Assembly: GCF_902148855.1 (NCBI RefSeq)
Contig: NC_043962.1
Location: 34,765,004-34,829,003 of the forward strand
DNA: 64,000 nt
Reading direction: 5' to 3'
DNA from: Sphaeramia orbicularis
Taxonomy: Eukaryota; Chordata; Actinopteri; Kurtiformes; Apogonidae
In this document: piece after piece, positions 53,370 through 64,000 of the stretch
Position numbering within the stretch: the stretch's first letter is position 1
Layout of the letters: each line of letters starts with the position of its first letter
Notes under the pieces: generated by a model
The model's database searches: none
Told to the model about the DNA's origin: nothing
What the model saw: only the letters and a program-made list of their open reading frames with translations
Translations under genes and position numbers: made by a program

Positions 53370-54014
53370 TTAAAGGTGCTGGATTGTGACCAATTTTTCA
53401 TCAAATCTGTAAAACCTCAGTCATATCCTCAGTATCATGAATCTGTAAGTCTTTCTGTGATTATTCACCTTGAATCTCTTGCATCACAGTTAACAATTTC
53501 GAAGTGCCATCCACCATAAACAAACTGTATGTTTCCAAACAGAGCCCATAAGTAACTTGGGCATCTTCGGAATTTTGTCGTGACATGCATTGTGGGAAGC
53601 CAAGGCTTGCGCTGCCGGCAGTCCAAGTATATGATATTGTATAGATGAAACAAACAACGCGGAAACGTCTGAAACGCGGCAACAGCTGGAGGAATACGCA
53701 TAGTCTGAAGGGAGCTCCTGCCATTTCCGCCTCGTGTCTGTAGGAGCTGCCACTGCCAGACAGCGGAGCGAACCGGTGTTTTTTCCACAGTGCATGTCAC
53801 GACAAAATTCCGAAGATGCCCAAGTTACCTCCTGGGTCTGGATGTAAACATATGGTTTGTTTATGGTGGATGGCACTAAGAAATTGTTCACTATAATGCG
53901 AGAGATTCAGGAGAGTAATCACAGAAAGACTAACAGATTCGTGATCCTGAGGATATGACTGAGGTTTTACAGATCTGATGAAAAATTGGTCACGAAAGTC
54001 TCCAGCACCTTTAA
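53370..54014. mobile_element. Foldback (long inverted repeat) DNA element
   Basis: A 645-bp element with inverted arms of about 220 bp. The left arm starts TTAAAGGTGCTGGA and includes ACCAATTTTTCATCA and GGGCATCTTCGGAATTTTGT. The right arm ends TCCAGCACCTTTAA and has the inverse ACAAAATTCCGAAGATGCCC. A ~190-bp GC-richer centre (about 53593-53785) is not inverted. TTAA at both outer ends could be target-derived or part of the repeat. No transposase. Confidence 0.8.
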
Positions 54015-54079
54015 GAATATTATAGTCCAATAACTTATGTCCATAAATGCAAAAACACAAAATGACAAAGCACTTTTAC

Positions 54080-55471
54080 AGCACACATGATTGTTTTATT
54101 CTTGATGGCCACATGTCCAAGAAATACATTATCAATGACAAAAACAGACTTTTACATTAACTGAGGTTTTATACAGTTGTCTAGTTCACAGTGGCATTTT
54201 ATTTGCAATGATATGTTAACTTGATTGTCCACATAAATGTTTATTTCAGCAAATGGCTAAATCAGCAAATGCTGTTTTAAGTATTGCATATTTTTCTAGA
54301 AGAGTGAGGTAGCACTGTTTCAGTGTTAACTTGTCAAAATGCTCTTCAGATTGAAGCCTGAGGTTATTAAGGACACATTCTCTGTCTTTATATAATACAA
54401 CACAGCAGTACAGAATAACAGTGAAAGGTTAACATTCCTGAGTCCTGCAGAAATTCCAGAGAAACTTCCCGATATGGAAAGTTAAATGAGGTAAATCCTT
54501 TTGTAAAGTCTACATTCAGCTCCGAGCAAAAACCTTGTATCACACAATTTTCCTCTGATTCATAGATGACATGAAGGAATATTTTTTGGAATATTGAGGC
54601 CAAGCCAAATAATCATTAGTGCAATATCATAATTCAACAAAAATAAAACAATAAAAAAAATTAAAAAAAATCCTCCAACCAATTCCAATCTCTTTCATGA
54701 TTTCGGTTTTCGTTCTTTATGTACAAGGTTCTTGTGGAAACTGACAGTGTATATATTCCCTGATTCTGCTGAAAAAACTATGAACGGCTTTAACTCACAA
54801 CTTGTCACCTGCCAAGTCAAACCATAGGAGGGATATGAAATGGACTCAACAGAGAGCTGGGCACGAGCTAAGGCTTTTTGGTCTTCATTAGCTACACTTT
54901 GGAAACCTCATTGTTCTATTGACTAGAACTGTATCATAAGCCAGCTGTTAAAGTAGTCAACACCTGGAGAGGTGGAGCATTGTTCTACAGACACGTCTGA
55001 ACCGAGTGTAAAGCCACTACACAAAAAAGTTTCTAGCAGGCACTACGGCAAAATGTTACCTGAATCTACATTTTTATTTCTTTGCTGTCACATATTGATG
55101 CCCACTCTGAGACTTATTTAAAGATGTCCTGTGGAGTTTTTTTTTTTTACTGATTTACTTTTATGTACTTTTTTTTAGGTCCATCCATTTACTTTCTTGC
55201 TGCAAACTAACAAAAACAGGGAGCTGCCCATCAAACTTTGGCTCCATACTGGTCAAACACTCCACAGGATACCTTTAAAACACATTACACCATCAAAGTA
55301 ATACAAAAAAAATGCTAGAAAACTTCTCAAACTGTTACAGATGACATTCCAGAAAGACAAAAAAAAAACTGAGCACAAGCAGAAGGTCAAATGTGTAGAC
55401 ACTAGTATAGATACAATGTTATACAGTTGTCTGACAGAGAGGTATTTCAATTATTTTTGTGAATAAGAGAC
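54080..55471 (-). other. arid3b: arid3b 3' untranslated region
   Basis: About 1.4 kb after the arid3b stop, closing with a minus-strand AATAAA (TTTATT at 54095-54100). No repeat was recognised within it. The foldback element lies just beyond the signal. Confidence 0.55.
54095..54100 (-). terminator. arid3b: Probable arid3b polyadenylation signal
   Basis: Reverse-strand AATAAA, placed ~1.37 kb after the stop codon and ~80 bp before the foldback element. Confidence 0.45.
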
Positions 55472-58400
55472 TTAATTGGGTCCTTTTGAGGAGGTTGAGG
55501 ATGAGGAGGAAGGACTGTGTGAGGAGGACAGGGCGCTGAAACCACTGGTTCCTGCCACAGTGACAGTCTGCGAGGCCACAGGAGCAGCAGACTTCTGGGC
55601 AAACAGCGTTCCTGCGACGCAGATGAAAGAGACAATTAAAATGAATGGATGAATGAAGGTGTGAATGAGCCCACAGTTGGAGCCCAGTTGGCCAAGACAA
55701 TATGATAGAACTTCCTAACTTGATCATTTCTACTTTATTGATTTTAAGAAAAATTATGTGACCAAATTAGTATTCTTATTCCATTCTTCACTCTCACACA
55801 CTCAAAATAAAGAATTTGGTGGAAATTAAAACAGCACAAATACTGTATTATATGACACGAGAAATAAATTACTTCCAAGTAACGTACAGAAATTATTCAC
55901 AAATAGCGATGATGGTTATGACTACAGACAGCAGGGTTCGTACACATTTTTCAAAGTCAAATTCAAGCACTTAAGGGTCATTTTCACATTTTTCCAGCCC
56001 AGCACCTTATAGCTGGGATATAATACATATCTACAGTAATATATACACTAAGGATCATTTTTTTCTACTTTTTATCTCAATGATGTACATTGTATTATGC
56101 TATAAACATCTAAAATTAGATTTCATAATAGGAAAAAAAAATTGAAATTAAAGGAGAACACAAAGTTTTATCTAAAAAAATATAAGCCACTCACACCGAG
56201 ACAAAGATTAAGATAAAAATGTACCTGGAGTCGACCTTAGAGCACCCACTAATTTTATTTTTTGGCACAAAGTTTTATTTTTCAAAATGTATCACCTCTC
56301 TGTAAGTAGCTTTGGCAGAGTTAATATTAAAAATAAACAAATGAATCACAGAGTTATAACTACAAGCACTTAAACTAAAATCCAAGCACTTTTCAGACCT
56401 TGAAAACACAACATTAAAATTCAAGCATTTTCAAGGATTTCAATCTCCTGTATGAACCCTGAGACAGAAAGCAAATATGAAACAACATTTCGCTGGAACA
56501 AATCTTAAAAAGATGTACATTTCATGTTATGGAGTGGTTTTGTGGAATGGATTGAATCTAAATCAAACAGTGTGAAAACATTTTAAAATTTAAAAAATAT
56601 GTATAAAAAACTTATTTTCCAGAGATACAGTAACAATGAATGCAAGTACAACAGTAATAGTTATTTATGGGATGTAATAATTTGTTCTGTTTTTTTTTTT
56701 TTTTTTTGTAATTTAATGACCGACCTATTCTTTGTTATGGACTGTATACATCAGCTTATTAGCCAAGTCATGTAAAATTGGGGTAGAACAATATAAACTC
56801 GGCTTCTTCCTACTCCTTTTCAGATATCAAGGTTCAAGGTGATTTTATTTATACCTGTGGGTAGATTTGTTTTGCAGCAAGCTCTCGCTCACTCAGATAT
56901 GAAGTATTGTTAAAGAGCCACAATGAAATTATACTGAGAAAACAACACAACAGTGTAACCCTGTCCTGTATGTGTCGCATCTGTACTGTCTGACTTTTTG
57001 CAATTTCCTCTCTGTTGTAAATATGTATACAGTCTGCGTAGTTCTTTATTACTATAATTATTTTTGACTTTATATTGTTTGCTTTTGCCCCATCTTGTTT
57101 TTGCACTATCCTTACGCACGTACACTTTTTTCTTGTACTTCATTCTGTTGCTGCCTTGACTGCTAAATTTCCCTGTTATGGGATCAATAAAGTCTAATCT
57201 CATCTAATTTCTTATTCCAGTGTCTTGTATGTCAATCAAGTGTTATATTTGCACTATAAGGGACAAATCTAATACTGTGAACAAACCTTATTTCTTTCAT
57301 CTCATGCAAATATATTCATTACTCACATCAGGGCGGTCAGTGCCATCGGTATGTGTATGTGATTGTGTTTGTACCATAACTCAATAGCAAATGGCAAATG
57401 AAGCTACGATGATCAAACTCAGCAGTAACGTTAACCATGACCTGCCCTGGTCACACACATCTTTTAGGGTCGTAAGGTCAAAGATGAAGCTTGGACAATC
57501 AAAAAGTGGGTTTAAACCCCTACACAGTCTACTATGCAGTCATAGTATGCCCCTGTAGTGATTCACACACATTGGCTTATCCGGTTGTTGAGTCATTTCA
57601 TACTTCTGGGTCAAATCCTGTTCCTTCCTCTCCATTCAATAGGTTACAGTGCTCTGTCCCTGATTTCATAAGACACATCCAGTTGTCATTAGACAACTTT
57701 AGATGTGATGATAAACACCAGAGTAAGTGGATTAGATTCATAAGTAAAGAGAAAATAATGGAGTCTGTCACTTTAACCACCTATCATCAGTTCCTACCAC
57801 ATCTGCCAAACCCAATCTTTACTGAGTATCCTAATATACAATAAGGGTTTAATGATGTCTTTCACTTCTTTACACTTCATGTTTGGTTTGTCAGCCTGTT
57901 TTCTGTGCTGCCAAATTCTAGATGAAGGTAAATAAAGTAAAACTTACACACAGATTAAACAGGATATAAAACTCCTGAAACCACAGCGCAGGTATATAAA
58001 TAAAACTACAGAAAAGTGCATGGGTAACTGTATTTAAGTTAATTCATTTATGAATTTATCCCCTTCTATAAACCCTAACCAGTGCCTTATTAAAGAGAAA
58101 ATGTGTGTAAGGGCTCCGTGATTGTTGACTGTTCAGACCAGGTAATGACTTTTATGGCACTGATGTCAGACAAACAGATCTAAAATTTATTACACGTTTC
58201 TGTTTATATGAATATAAATATACTGTTTCACATTTTATAAAATACAATTTTAACTAATAGTAAATCAAATAATCAAAAATGAGGTAAATATTCAAGTACC
58301 AAGTGTGGGTCATCACCTGTTTAGTGCAGTCTGGTTTAGTTCTGCACTAAAACACACTAAACGCTAGAAGGTACATTAAACACACACCCAGAAGGACTGA

Positions 58401-61400
58401 TTTCTTCAAATTTACCTGAGTACATGACACCATTGACCTCCACAGACACACTGATACTGGCTGCTCCATTAGTAGAGATACTCAGAGACAAATCCTGCTT
58501 GGTTTCTGTGAGAAAAGAGCAAAAACATTCATTTCAGTTTCCCAAACTCATGCTAGGTAATAAGACCTGCATGGTGCAGTGAACACAACTCACCGTGTTG
58601 TCCAACGTTGAGTTTGACGTTCATGGGTTTGAGGTGAGAGGCCATGGCCAGGAGGTTCTGCTGGAGGGCCTGTTGCATGAGGCGCTGCTGCTCCTCTGCC
58701 AGACGCATCATCTTCTTCTCTGGACCGTCAGCTGCAGATCCTCCTGCACCGCGCTCCAGCTTGTCTCTGAGATGCTCCAACGTGGCAGCTTGTGCAAACT
58801 GCTGCTGCTGCCCCAGGGCCAGGGCCATGGGCAGTCTGCTGGGGATGACAGGGGTCGAAGGCTCTTCTGATAGACGAGACCACAATCACAATCATTTAAT
58901 ACATGTTGTACAAAGGCCGGGAAAACAAGTGAGGGATTATAAAGGTTAGAAAATAGTCCCATCTATGTAACTGTCAATAATAAATAGCCCAGACCTTCAC
59001 AGAGACTTAATGGAAGGGTAGATTGAATGTCTTGAGGTTCAAGTGTCTTAATTTCACCTGCTTCTCCACAGCAAACCATTTTTGACTCATTATGATGTGG
59101 TAAGCCGTCCAAAGATTAGTAGTTAAAATGTTTTCACCTCCTGAGACCTAGGAAAGTACAAGTTCTGCCTATATTTGCATGAAAAAATTGTCTTGAGTGA
59201 AAATAACATGAGGACTATTTTTTCAGATACATTTTTTCTGAATGTCCTTTGCAGTGGACATGTGTTTTTTTAAATAAATAAATAAAGCTGTAAAAGTTAT
59301 AGTACACTATCCACATTTTCATATATATGACCCATGCACTTATTTCCCAATCAATTTGACTTTTGTTATCCCTAATTTAGTTTGTACTCCAGCCCATGAT
59401 TTACTTGAGAAAAGGTTGGTTTTCTTTCAATACTGTATTTTCACTGTCACTACATGTAAAAAAACAACAAAATACAGACTTATATTAAAAATGTTTTAAG
59501 ATGCAGTAGCAGTTTCGTACTGAATTGGTATACAACAATATACTGTAAATTCCAGGCTGAATCCAATGACACTTTAACATGGTTTGCTCAAAACAAGATC
59601 GTCTATAAGGTTGCCTGTAACTACGGATTATTTTCTGTGTAACATATAAATTATATTCAGAAAATGGTGAAAAATGTTTTGCGTGGTCCACAATCCAAAG
59701 ATATTCAGGTGACTGTCATAGAAGGGTCAAGCAACCAGAAAAAAACTCAAAAAAAGTATTCATTGATTATTATTAATTGAATAACGGTTTTATCATTTAT
59801 GAAATATACTTGGATGCCTTTAAAAGTTTTATTGATGTGCTATGATTAGATTAGCCTTTATTTCCTTGGACAAATGAGAGAACACAGACTATCTCTTCAC
59901 ACATTTACACCAAAGTACAGTTTCCACTCAGTGACAAACATCAGGACAGCACATACTTACCTGCATTTCTCTTTAAATTTGGGCTGGCAGATGCATTCAG
60001 GCCGTTGTGTCCACTTGGAGTAGTCTGCACGGTGGGTGATGACAGGAGTGCATGCGGCCCAGAGCCCGGGGAGGGGGAGTAACGATAGAGGGTGTTGGTG
60101 TAACTGGGGCGTCGGCCTTCTCTGCGGTTACTGTCGATGGCGGCCTGCAGCTCCACCGGAGAACTCAGCCCCTTCTTCTCACACTCAAATGGGTACAAGT
60201 ACTTCATATACCTACACGGAAAGACCTCACATCAGTCAAATATCCCACACAAATGCAACTGATCTGGTTGTATGATCAGTTCATTAAGTTTCCTTCTTAA
60301 CTCCACATTACTTACTGAGTGGACATAATGTGTTTAGGATGTATTTATCATGACATTTGCACACTTGACTTTAATTTAAAATAACTTATACTTGAATGTG
60401 GCTTTGAAACTACATAAAAATCACCTATTTGGGCAAATATGTCTGCTGACAAGATAAAGAAAATATTAGTTATCCTCTCTTTTATATGTAAACTTGTATC
60501 TATTTTTTACTTGTATTGTACTTATAAGACAGTGGTTTTTGTATCAGGCAGGTTTAATTTCACTTGACTATGTTTAATCCTCTCAGAGCAAATATTTATA
60601 TGTCAAAGAAAGAATGATTCGACTCCTATCTTTAATTTCTAAATAAATAATGAATAAATAAAAACCCAAGCTGTAAAATTTTGTTATTTAGAGGATTAGA
60701 AAGTTATTACAAAATGTAACAAGAAAAGCACTCGGAGAGAGCAGACCTCCGCCAAGACAGATCTGTCATCCCCCCCGATCACCACCAAAATTTAATCATT
60801 CCTTCCTTGTGCCAGTATCAACATTTCCTGAAAATTTCATGAAAATCCGTCCATAACTTTCTGAATTATCCTGCTAACAAACAAACACGCAAATGAACAT
60901 GCAAACACACAAAGCAAAGCGATCACAATACCTCCTAGTGGAGGTAAAAAAAAAAAAAATGGTTTGGTAGAATGTAAATAAAACCCAAGATAAGTCAGGG
61001 CTCCTCAGAATATAATTAAGCAATCTGTCTCATTTGGCTGAAACTGTAATTAAATCTCATTATTTTCTTACACAGTCACAGAAAAAATGATTAGACCATT
61101 AAAAGTCATCAAAAACAATGGTTATGCAATCAAGTACTAACTCCCGTGTGTATCATGTGACTAAAACAGACAGAAAAGAAAACATGGAATGCCTAAAAGC
61201 ACTGGTTTTGTCAGTACAATGCCATAGATATTGATGTAAGAACTGAAGCGATTTTGGTTATTATCAATAACACCATGGAAAATGACTAGATATCAGCTCT
61301 TAAATTAAACTCTTATGAGCTATTTTTTTTGGCTATCATTATATTTGTCCAAACAAATGTACCTTTAGTTGTACCAGGCATTAAAATGAACAAGAAATTG

Positions 61401-63905
61401 AAGAAAACAAGAGTGGCCTAATCATTTTTTCTGCGACTGTATATTGATTAGTATAATTGTTGCATCTGCATTCATTGTATAAAATACTAGGTAACCACTT
61501 TTATTTGTTAAAATATGACAAATGTGCAACATCTTAACTGCTACTATGTGCATTTTATACTTTTACATACACAAAGTTTTTAAATGCATTTTATATTTTA
61601 TTTATTCAAACACCTTCTAGTCTTTTTTGTTTCATTTTTGGTGGGTGTTTTCAGGTGTGAATGCACTAGTGATGAGATTTTACATCTTGACAAGCAGTGC
61701 ATGTTATTCTATTATTAGCCATCCTACTTCTTGTCACAGATGACAGTAACAGTAAAACCTACTGAGTGCGGAGAGTGAAGGCTGCGCTGGTGATGGACGT
61801 TGGGAGGTTGAGACCTTTGGTGATCTCCCTCCAGATCTTTTTGTTGATCACCTCCACCAGGCCTCCCTTCTCTGTCACCAGTTTATAAAGCCTGTACAGG
61901 TCCAGAACCTGCTTTGCCATGATGGGGATGCGGTTCACAGGAGTTCCTGAATGAACAAAAGGAGAAGAAAACAGATTTGCACTTCTGGGAAGTCCACAAA
62001 TAAAATTAAAGAGGAAGTGAAGAAGGTGGATATTATTGTGATTTATACACCTGCAGGGCCTGAGGTTAATGGAAGGTAAAATGGCTTAGAGTGTATAATC
62101 TGCTTGGATACACTCGTCTAATGAAGCTTATTTAGAATGGTTGGGGGCAGGGACGATTCAACAGCAGGGCTTGAATTGCTGCATCGATCGGAGTGCAGGG
62201 GGAGGGGAGATTTCAAGAGCAGCCGGGCCTGCCAATCACAGGGTTGACAGCTAACCCTTGCAATCCTGGTCTGGAGTAAAACCCATTAATGAAGAAGGCT
62301 GAGAAGCAGTTGTAGAAATAAGATTAGTTTCTGCTTAAAAAGAACAGACATATGCACACCCGGCATGGTCGTGTCTTGACCTTTTCCAACCCAGTCCAGC
62401 TGTTTCTACTTTTGTTTCATTGTGATTTTGTTGTTTTTAATTGTGAGAAAAGTTGAACTATCTTGGCTTGGGAGTTTCACATAACAAGCCTGAAGGAAGA
62501 GACAAATAGAGAGTGTTGAAACTAAAACGACGTAGCCTTAAATTAATGATAGTTGGTCTGTAAAACATGATCTGGAAATCTTAACTCTTCTACATTTGAT
62601 AACTCAAGTAGTGTCTGCATTAAACAGAATAAAACTATAAATGTTTGTTTCTGATTTGCAAACAATTTGTAGGTATATACATATATATTTTTTCAAACAT
62701 CATGATACTGTATGTAAATGTACTTAGACACGGTACTGGATTTTAACTTCCTTAGATTTTTACATCCTTCAGTTATTTAATACAATTCCATTTATGAACA
62801 AAAAGTAACACTAAAAGATATCAATGCATTCCAAATTGTATGTATAAATAGTTAGAGTACAGAAAATCTTTTCTATTCAAAAACATCATGATTAGACCTT
62901 AACTCTTCCATGCATGAATTATGAGAACCTTAATCAAGATTTTTTTCCCGAGTGTTTTTCTTCTTCTTTAGGTATGAAAAAAACAATACAATTGAATTTT
63001 TTTATGAACCCATTTTTCATGGAGTTACAAAAATGTCCACTCAGCTGGACACCATGTGTTTGATTTTAGAAGCAAAGAAACATGTATTTACTGATATACT
63101 GTGTGAATACTATGAAATAAAAACATTTTATGCTGCTAATCTGATGTTTTCTCACATTTATCATACTCTAATACTAGTTATTACTCACTTCATGGAGATA
63201 ATATGCAAAAACCAAAACAGAACTTTTTGTTTAAAAAAACCCCGCTAATTACAGTCTGATAACAATTAGCAATTTTTTACTCTCAAACATGTTACTGCAG
63301 ATCAGGTTTATCTAGAACAGCAAAGTTACAGTAATGGTATGAATTGCAGTGTATGGGATGATGCATAAGCGTCCACTGTGTTGGGTGATGTGGAACTAAA
63401 ACAGCAAAATCCATGAATATACAAGAGAACACTTTTGAACAGCTGTCCACTGTAGTGACCACTATGCATGAAAGGGTCTCTTTTTGAGAATTATGAATAT
63501 ACTTTTTCATGAGTAAATATTAGTGTTGTTGTGACTGAAACTGAACGGGATTTAATCAGCTCTGTTAAACGTGGCATATCTTGTAGTTTTCCAATATCAT
63601 ATTGACATAGAAAACCTATTATAGACACAAGAATATGTAAAAAGGCTCTAGTCTTACCGCGTTTTTGCATGAAGACAAACAACTCATCAAGAAACTCCTT
63701 TCGTTGTGGATCATTATCCAGTTCATAAAGCTGTAAGTTAAGAAGACAAAAACATGAGTGACAACCTACTCAGCTGAGTATTTCAGACATTTTCTGGTTT
63801 GCATGCAGCCTGTTTACTGAATCTACTGACCTTGGCAAAGTCCCTGGATGGTTCCCCTTTCACTTTTCCTCCATCATTTTCTTCAGCCCAGCTGGTATTT
63901 CCTCT
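55472..63905 (-). CDS. arid3b: AT-rich interaction domain protein 3B-like, 3' part
   Basis: The 3' part of an ARID3-family transcription factor, a nuclear protein that binds AT-rich DNA through an extended ARID and pairs through REKLES. Exons in transcript order: 63905-63831, 63730-63658, 61946-61763, 60211-59961, 58866-58594, 58505-58416, 55611-55472 (TAA). The 5' end lies beyond the window. The ARID spans LYELDNDPQRKEFLDELFVF, NRIPIMAKQVLDLYRLYKLV, GGLVEVINKKIWREITKGLN and FTLRTQYMKYLYPFECEKKG. REKLES-alpha gives AEEQQRLMQQALQQNLLAMA; REKLES-beta gives ISVSVEVNGVMYSGTLFAQK. A Ser-rich tail ends SSKGPN. ARID3A and ARID3C share these parts. I choose 3B because edc3 and csk are close by, as in other vertebrates, so the paralogue call is weaker than the family call. 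Confidence 0.85.
55932..56461. mobile_element. hAT-like non-autonomous element
   Basis: A 530-bp element in the last arid3b intron. The left end is CAGGGTTCGTACACATTTTT; the right end is CTCCTGTATGAACCCTG, giving an inverted CAGGGTTCRTACA. Near both ends are related AAATTCAAGCA stretches. A perfect 6-bp repeat AGACAG touches each end (55926-55931 and 56462-56467), shorter than the 8 bp usual for hAT. No coding frame. Confidence 0.65.
56830..57208 (+). repeat. Retroposon 3' segment
   Basis: Ends AAATTTCCCTGTTATGGGAT followed by CAATAAAGTCTAATCTCATCT. This is the same sort of tail as at 44635 and 51213, but with a decayed terminal repeat. The 5' border is approximate. It lies in the last arid3b intron. 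Confidence 0.5.
59838..59880 (-). repeat. Short retroposon tail
   Basis: On the minus strand CATTTGTCCAAGGAAATAAAGG leads to CTAATCTAATC, matching the 'FTTTGTCC...AATAAAG + simple repeat' pattern of the other tails. Only the extreme 3' end can be seen. Confidence 0.4.
60729..60955 (+). repeat. Unclassified fish interspersed repeat
   Basis: Begins GCACTCGGAGAGAGCAGACC and ends AATACCTCCTAGTGGAGGTA, with ATTTCATGAAAATCCGTCCA and CTAACAAACAAACACGCAAA inside. I know this arrangement as a frequent repeat in fish genomes but cannot assign its class. It lies in an arid3b intron. Confidence 0.55.
61071..61439 (-). mobile_element. Tc1/mariner-like MITE, family A, copy 2
   Basis: A 369-bp element in an arid3b intron. 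The ends are CAGTCACAGAAAAAATGATT and the complement, in TAATCATTTTTTCTGCGACT, flanked by TA. It is reverse in orientation to 14273-14637. Shared blocks include AAATGTACCTTTAGTTGTAC and CAAGAAATTGAAGAAAACAA. Confidence 0.77.
61947..63657 (-). other. arid3b: Long arid3b intron
   Basis: A 1.7-kb AT-rich intron splitting the ARID coding region between ...VFMQKRG and TPVNRIP. No gene or clear repeat is seen. An open frame of 98 codons on the plus strand (62952-63248) has no family likeness and looks like chance. Confidence 0.5.
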
Positions 63906-64000
63906 CTGAATACACCCACAGAGAAAAAATTGAATGAAAATCATGTCTTTAATATAGCCACACTAGCATACACTTTATTGTCCCTTTAGGCAAATTCATT

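Noticed and set aside
53461-53891. Minus-strand frames of 87-133 codons over the foldback element
   Set aside because: They arise from the inverted arms and the GC-richer centre. No protein family is evident and three overlapping frames compete.
62952-63248. 98-codon plus-strand frame in an arid3b intron
   Set aside because: AT-rich, no splice context, no recognisable domain, low-complexity start. It looks like chance.

Overview
The window is nuclear DNA of a ray-finned fish, most likely a percomorph teleost. It carries vertebrate genes broken into many short exons with GT-AG introns, AT-rich introns, teleost-type LINE and SINE tails, many small Tc1/mariner, piggyBac-like and hAT-like elements, and microsatellites. 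There are no operons and no CRISPR array. Gene identities come from recognising protein motifs by eye. Exon borders were set by splice signals and by keeping the reading frame. For adal, csk, edc3, the coiled-coil gene and the synaptotagmin-like gene, the summed exon lengths close exactly in frame.

Layout: (1) 1-3234, plus strand, the 3' part of nat10 (RNA cytidine acetyltransferase). (2) 9208-3654, minus, complete adal (N6-methyl-AMP/adenosine deaminase-like), tail to tail with nat10. Its 2.4-kb intron holds a retroposed element with an intact open frame for a small membrane protein. (3) 9985-12655, minus, a 5'-truncated CR1/L2-type LINE. (4) 21545-13964, minus, complete csk coding region (450 aa), with a non-coding first exon near 27262-27720. 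(5) 33495-29831, minus, complete edc3 (477 aa), whose 3' UTR appears to end only about 200 bp from the csk promoter region. (6) 35206-45703, plus, a 23-exon coiled-coil protein that I cannot name with confidence. (7) 49377-46536, minus, a synaptotagmin-like protein with two predicted N-terminal membrane helices and two C2 domains. (8) 63905-55472, minus, the 3' part of arid3b (ARID DNA-binding domain and REKLES region), continuing past the window end.

The neighbourhood edc3-csk-arid3b matches the vertebrate block found on human 15q24, from general knowledge. nat10 and adal lie elsewhere in human, so here they reflect teleost rearrangement. The genes are not a pathway unit: they cover tRNA/rRNA acetylation, nucleotide salvage, Src-family kinase control, mRNA decapping, an unknown scaffold, membrane trafficking and transcription.

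The accessory content is mostly mobile-element fossils. There is one piggyBac-like (TTAA) MITE family in five copies, two Tc1/mariner-like MITE families with two copies each, a 645-bp foldback element, a hAT-like element, a tRNA-Arg-derived SINE, several retroposon tails that seeded microsatellites, and fragments of LINE and transposase coding sequence. The most unusual item is the 171-codon membrane-protein frame inside the adal intron element.
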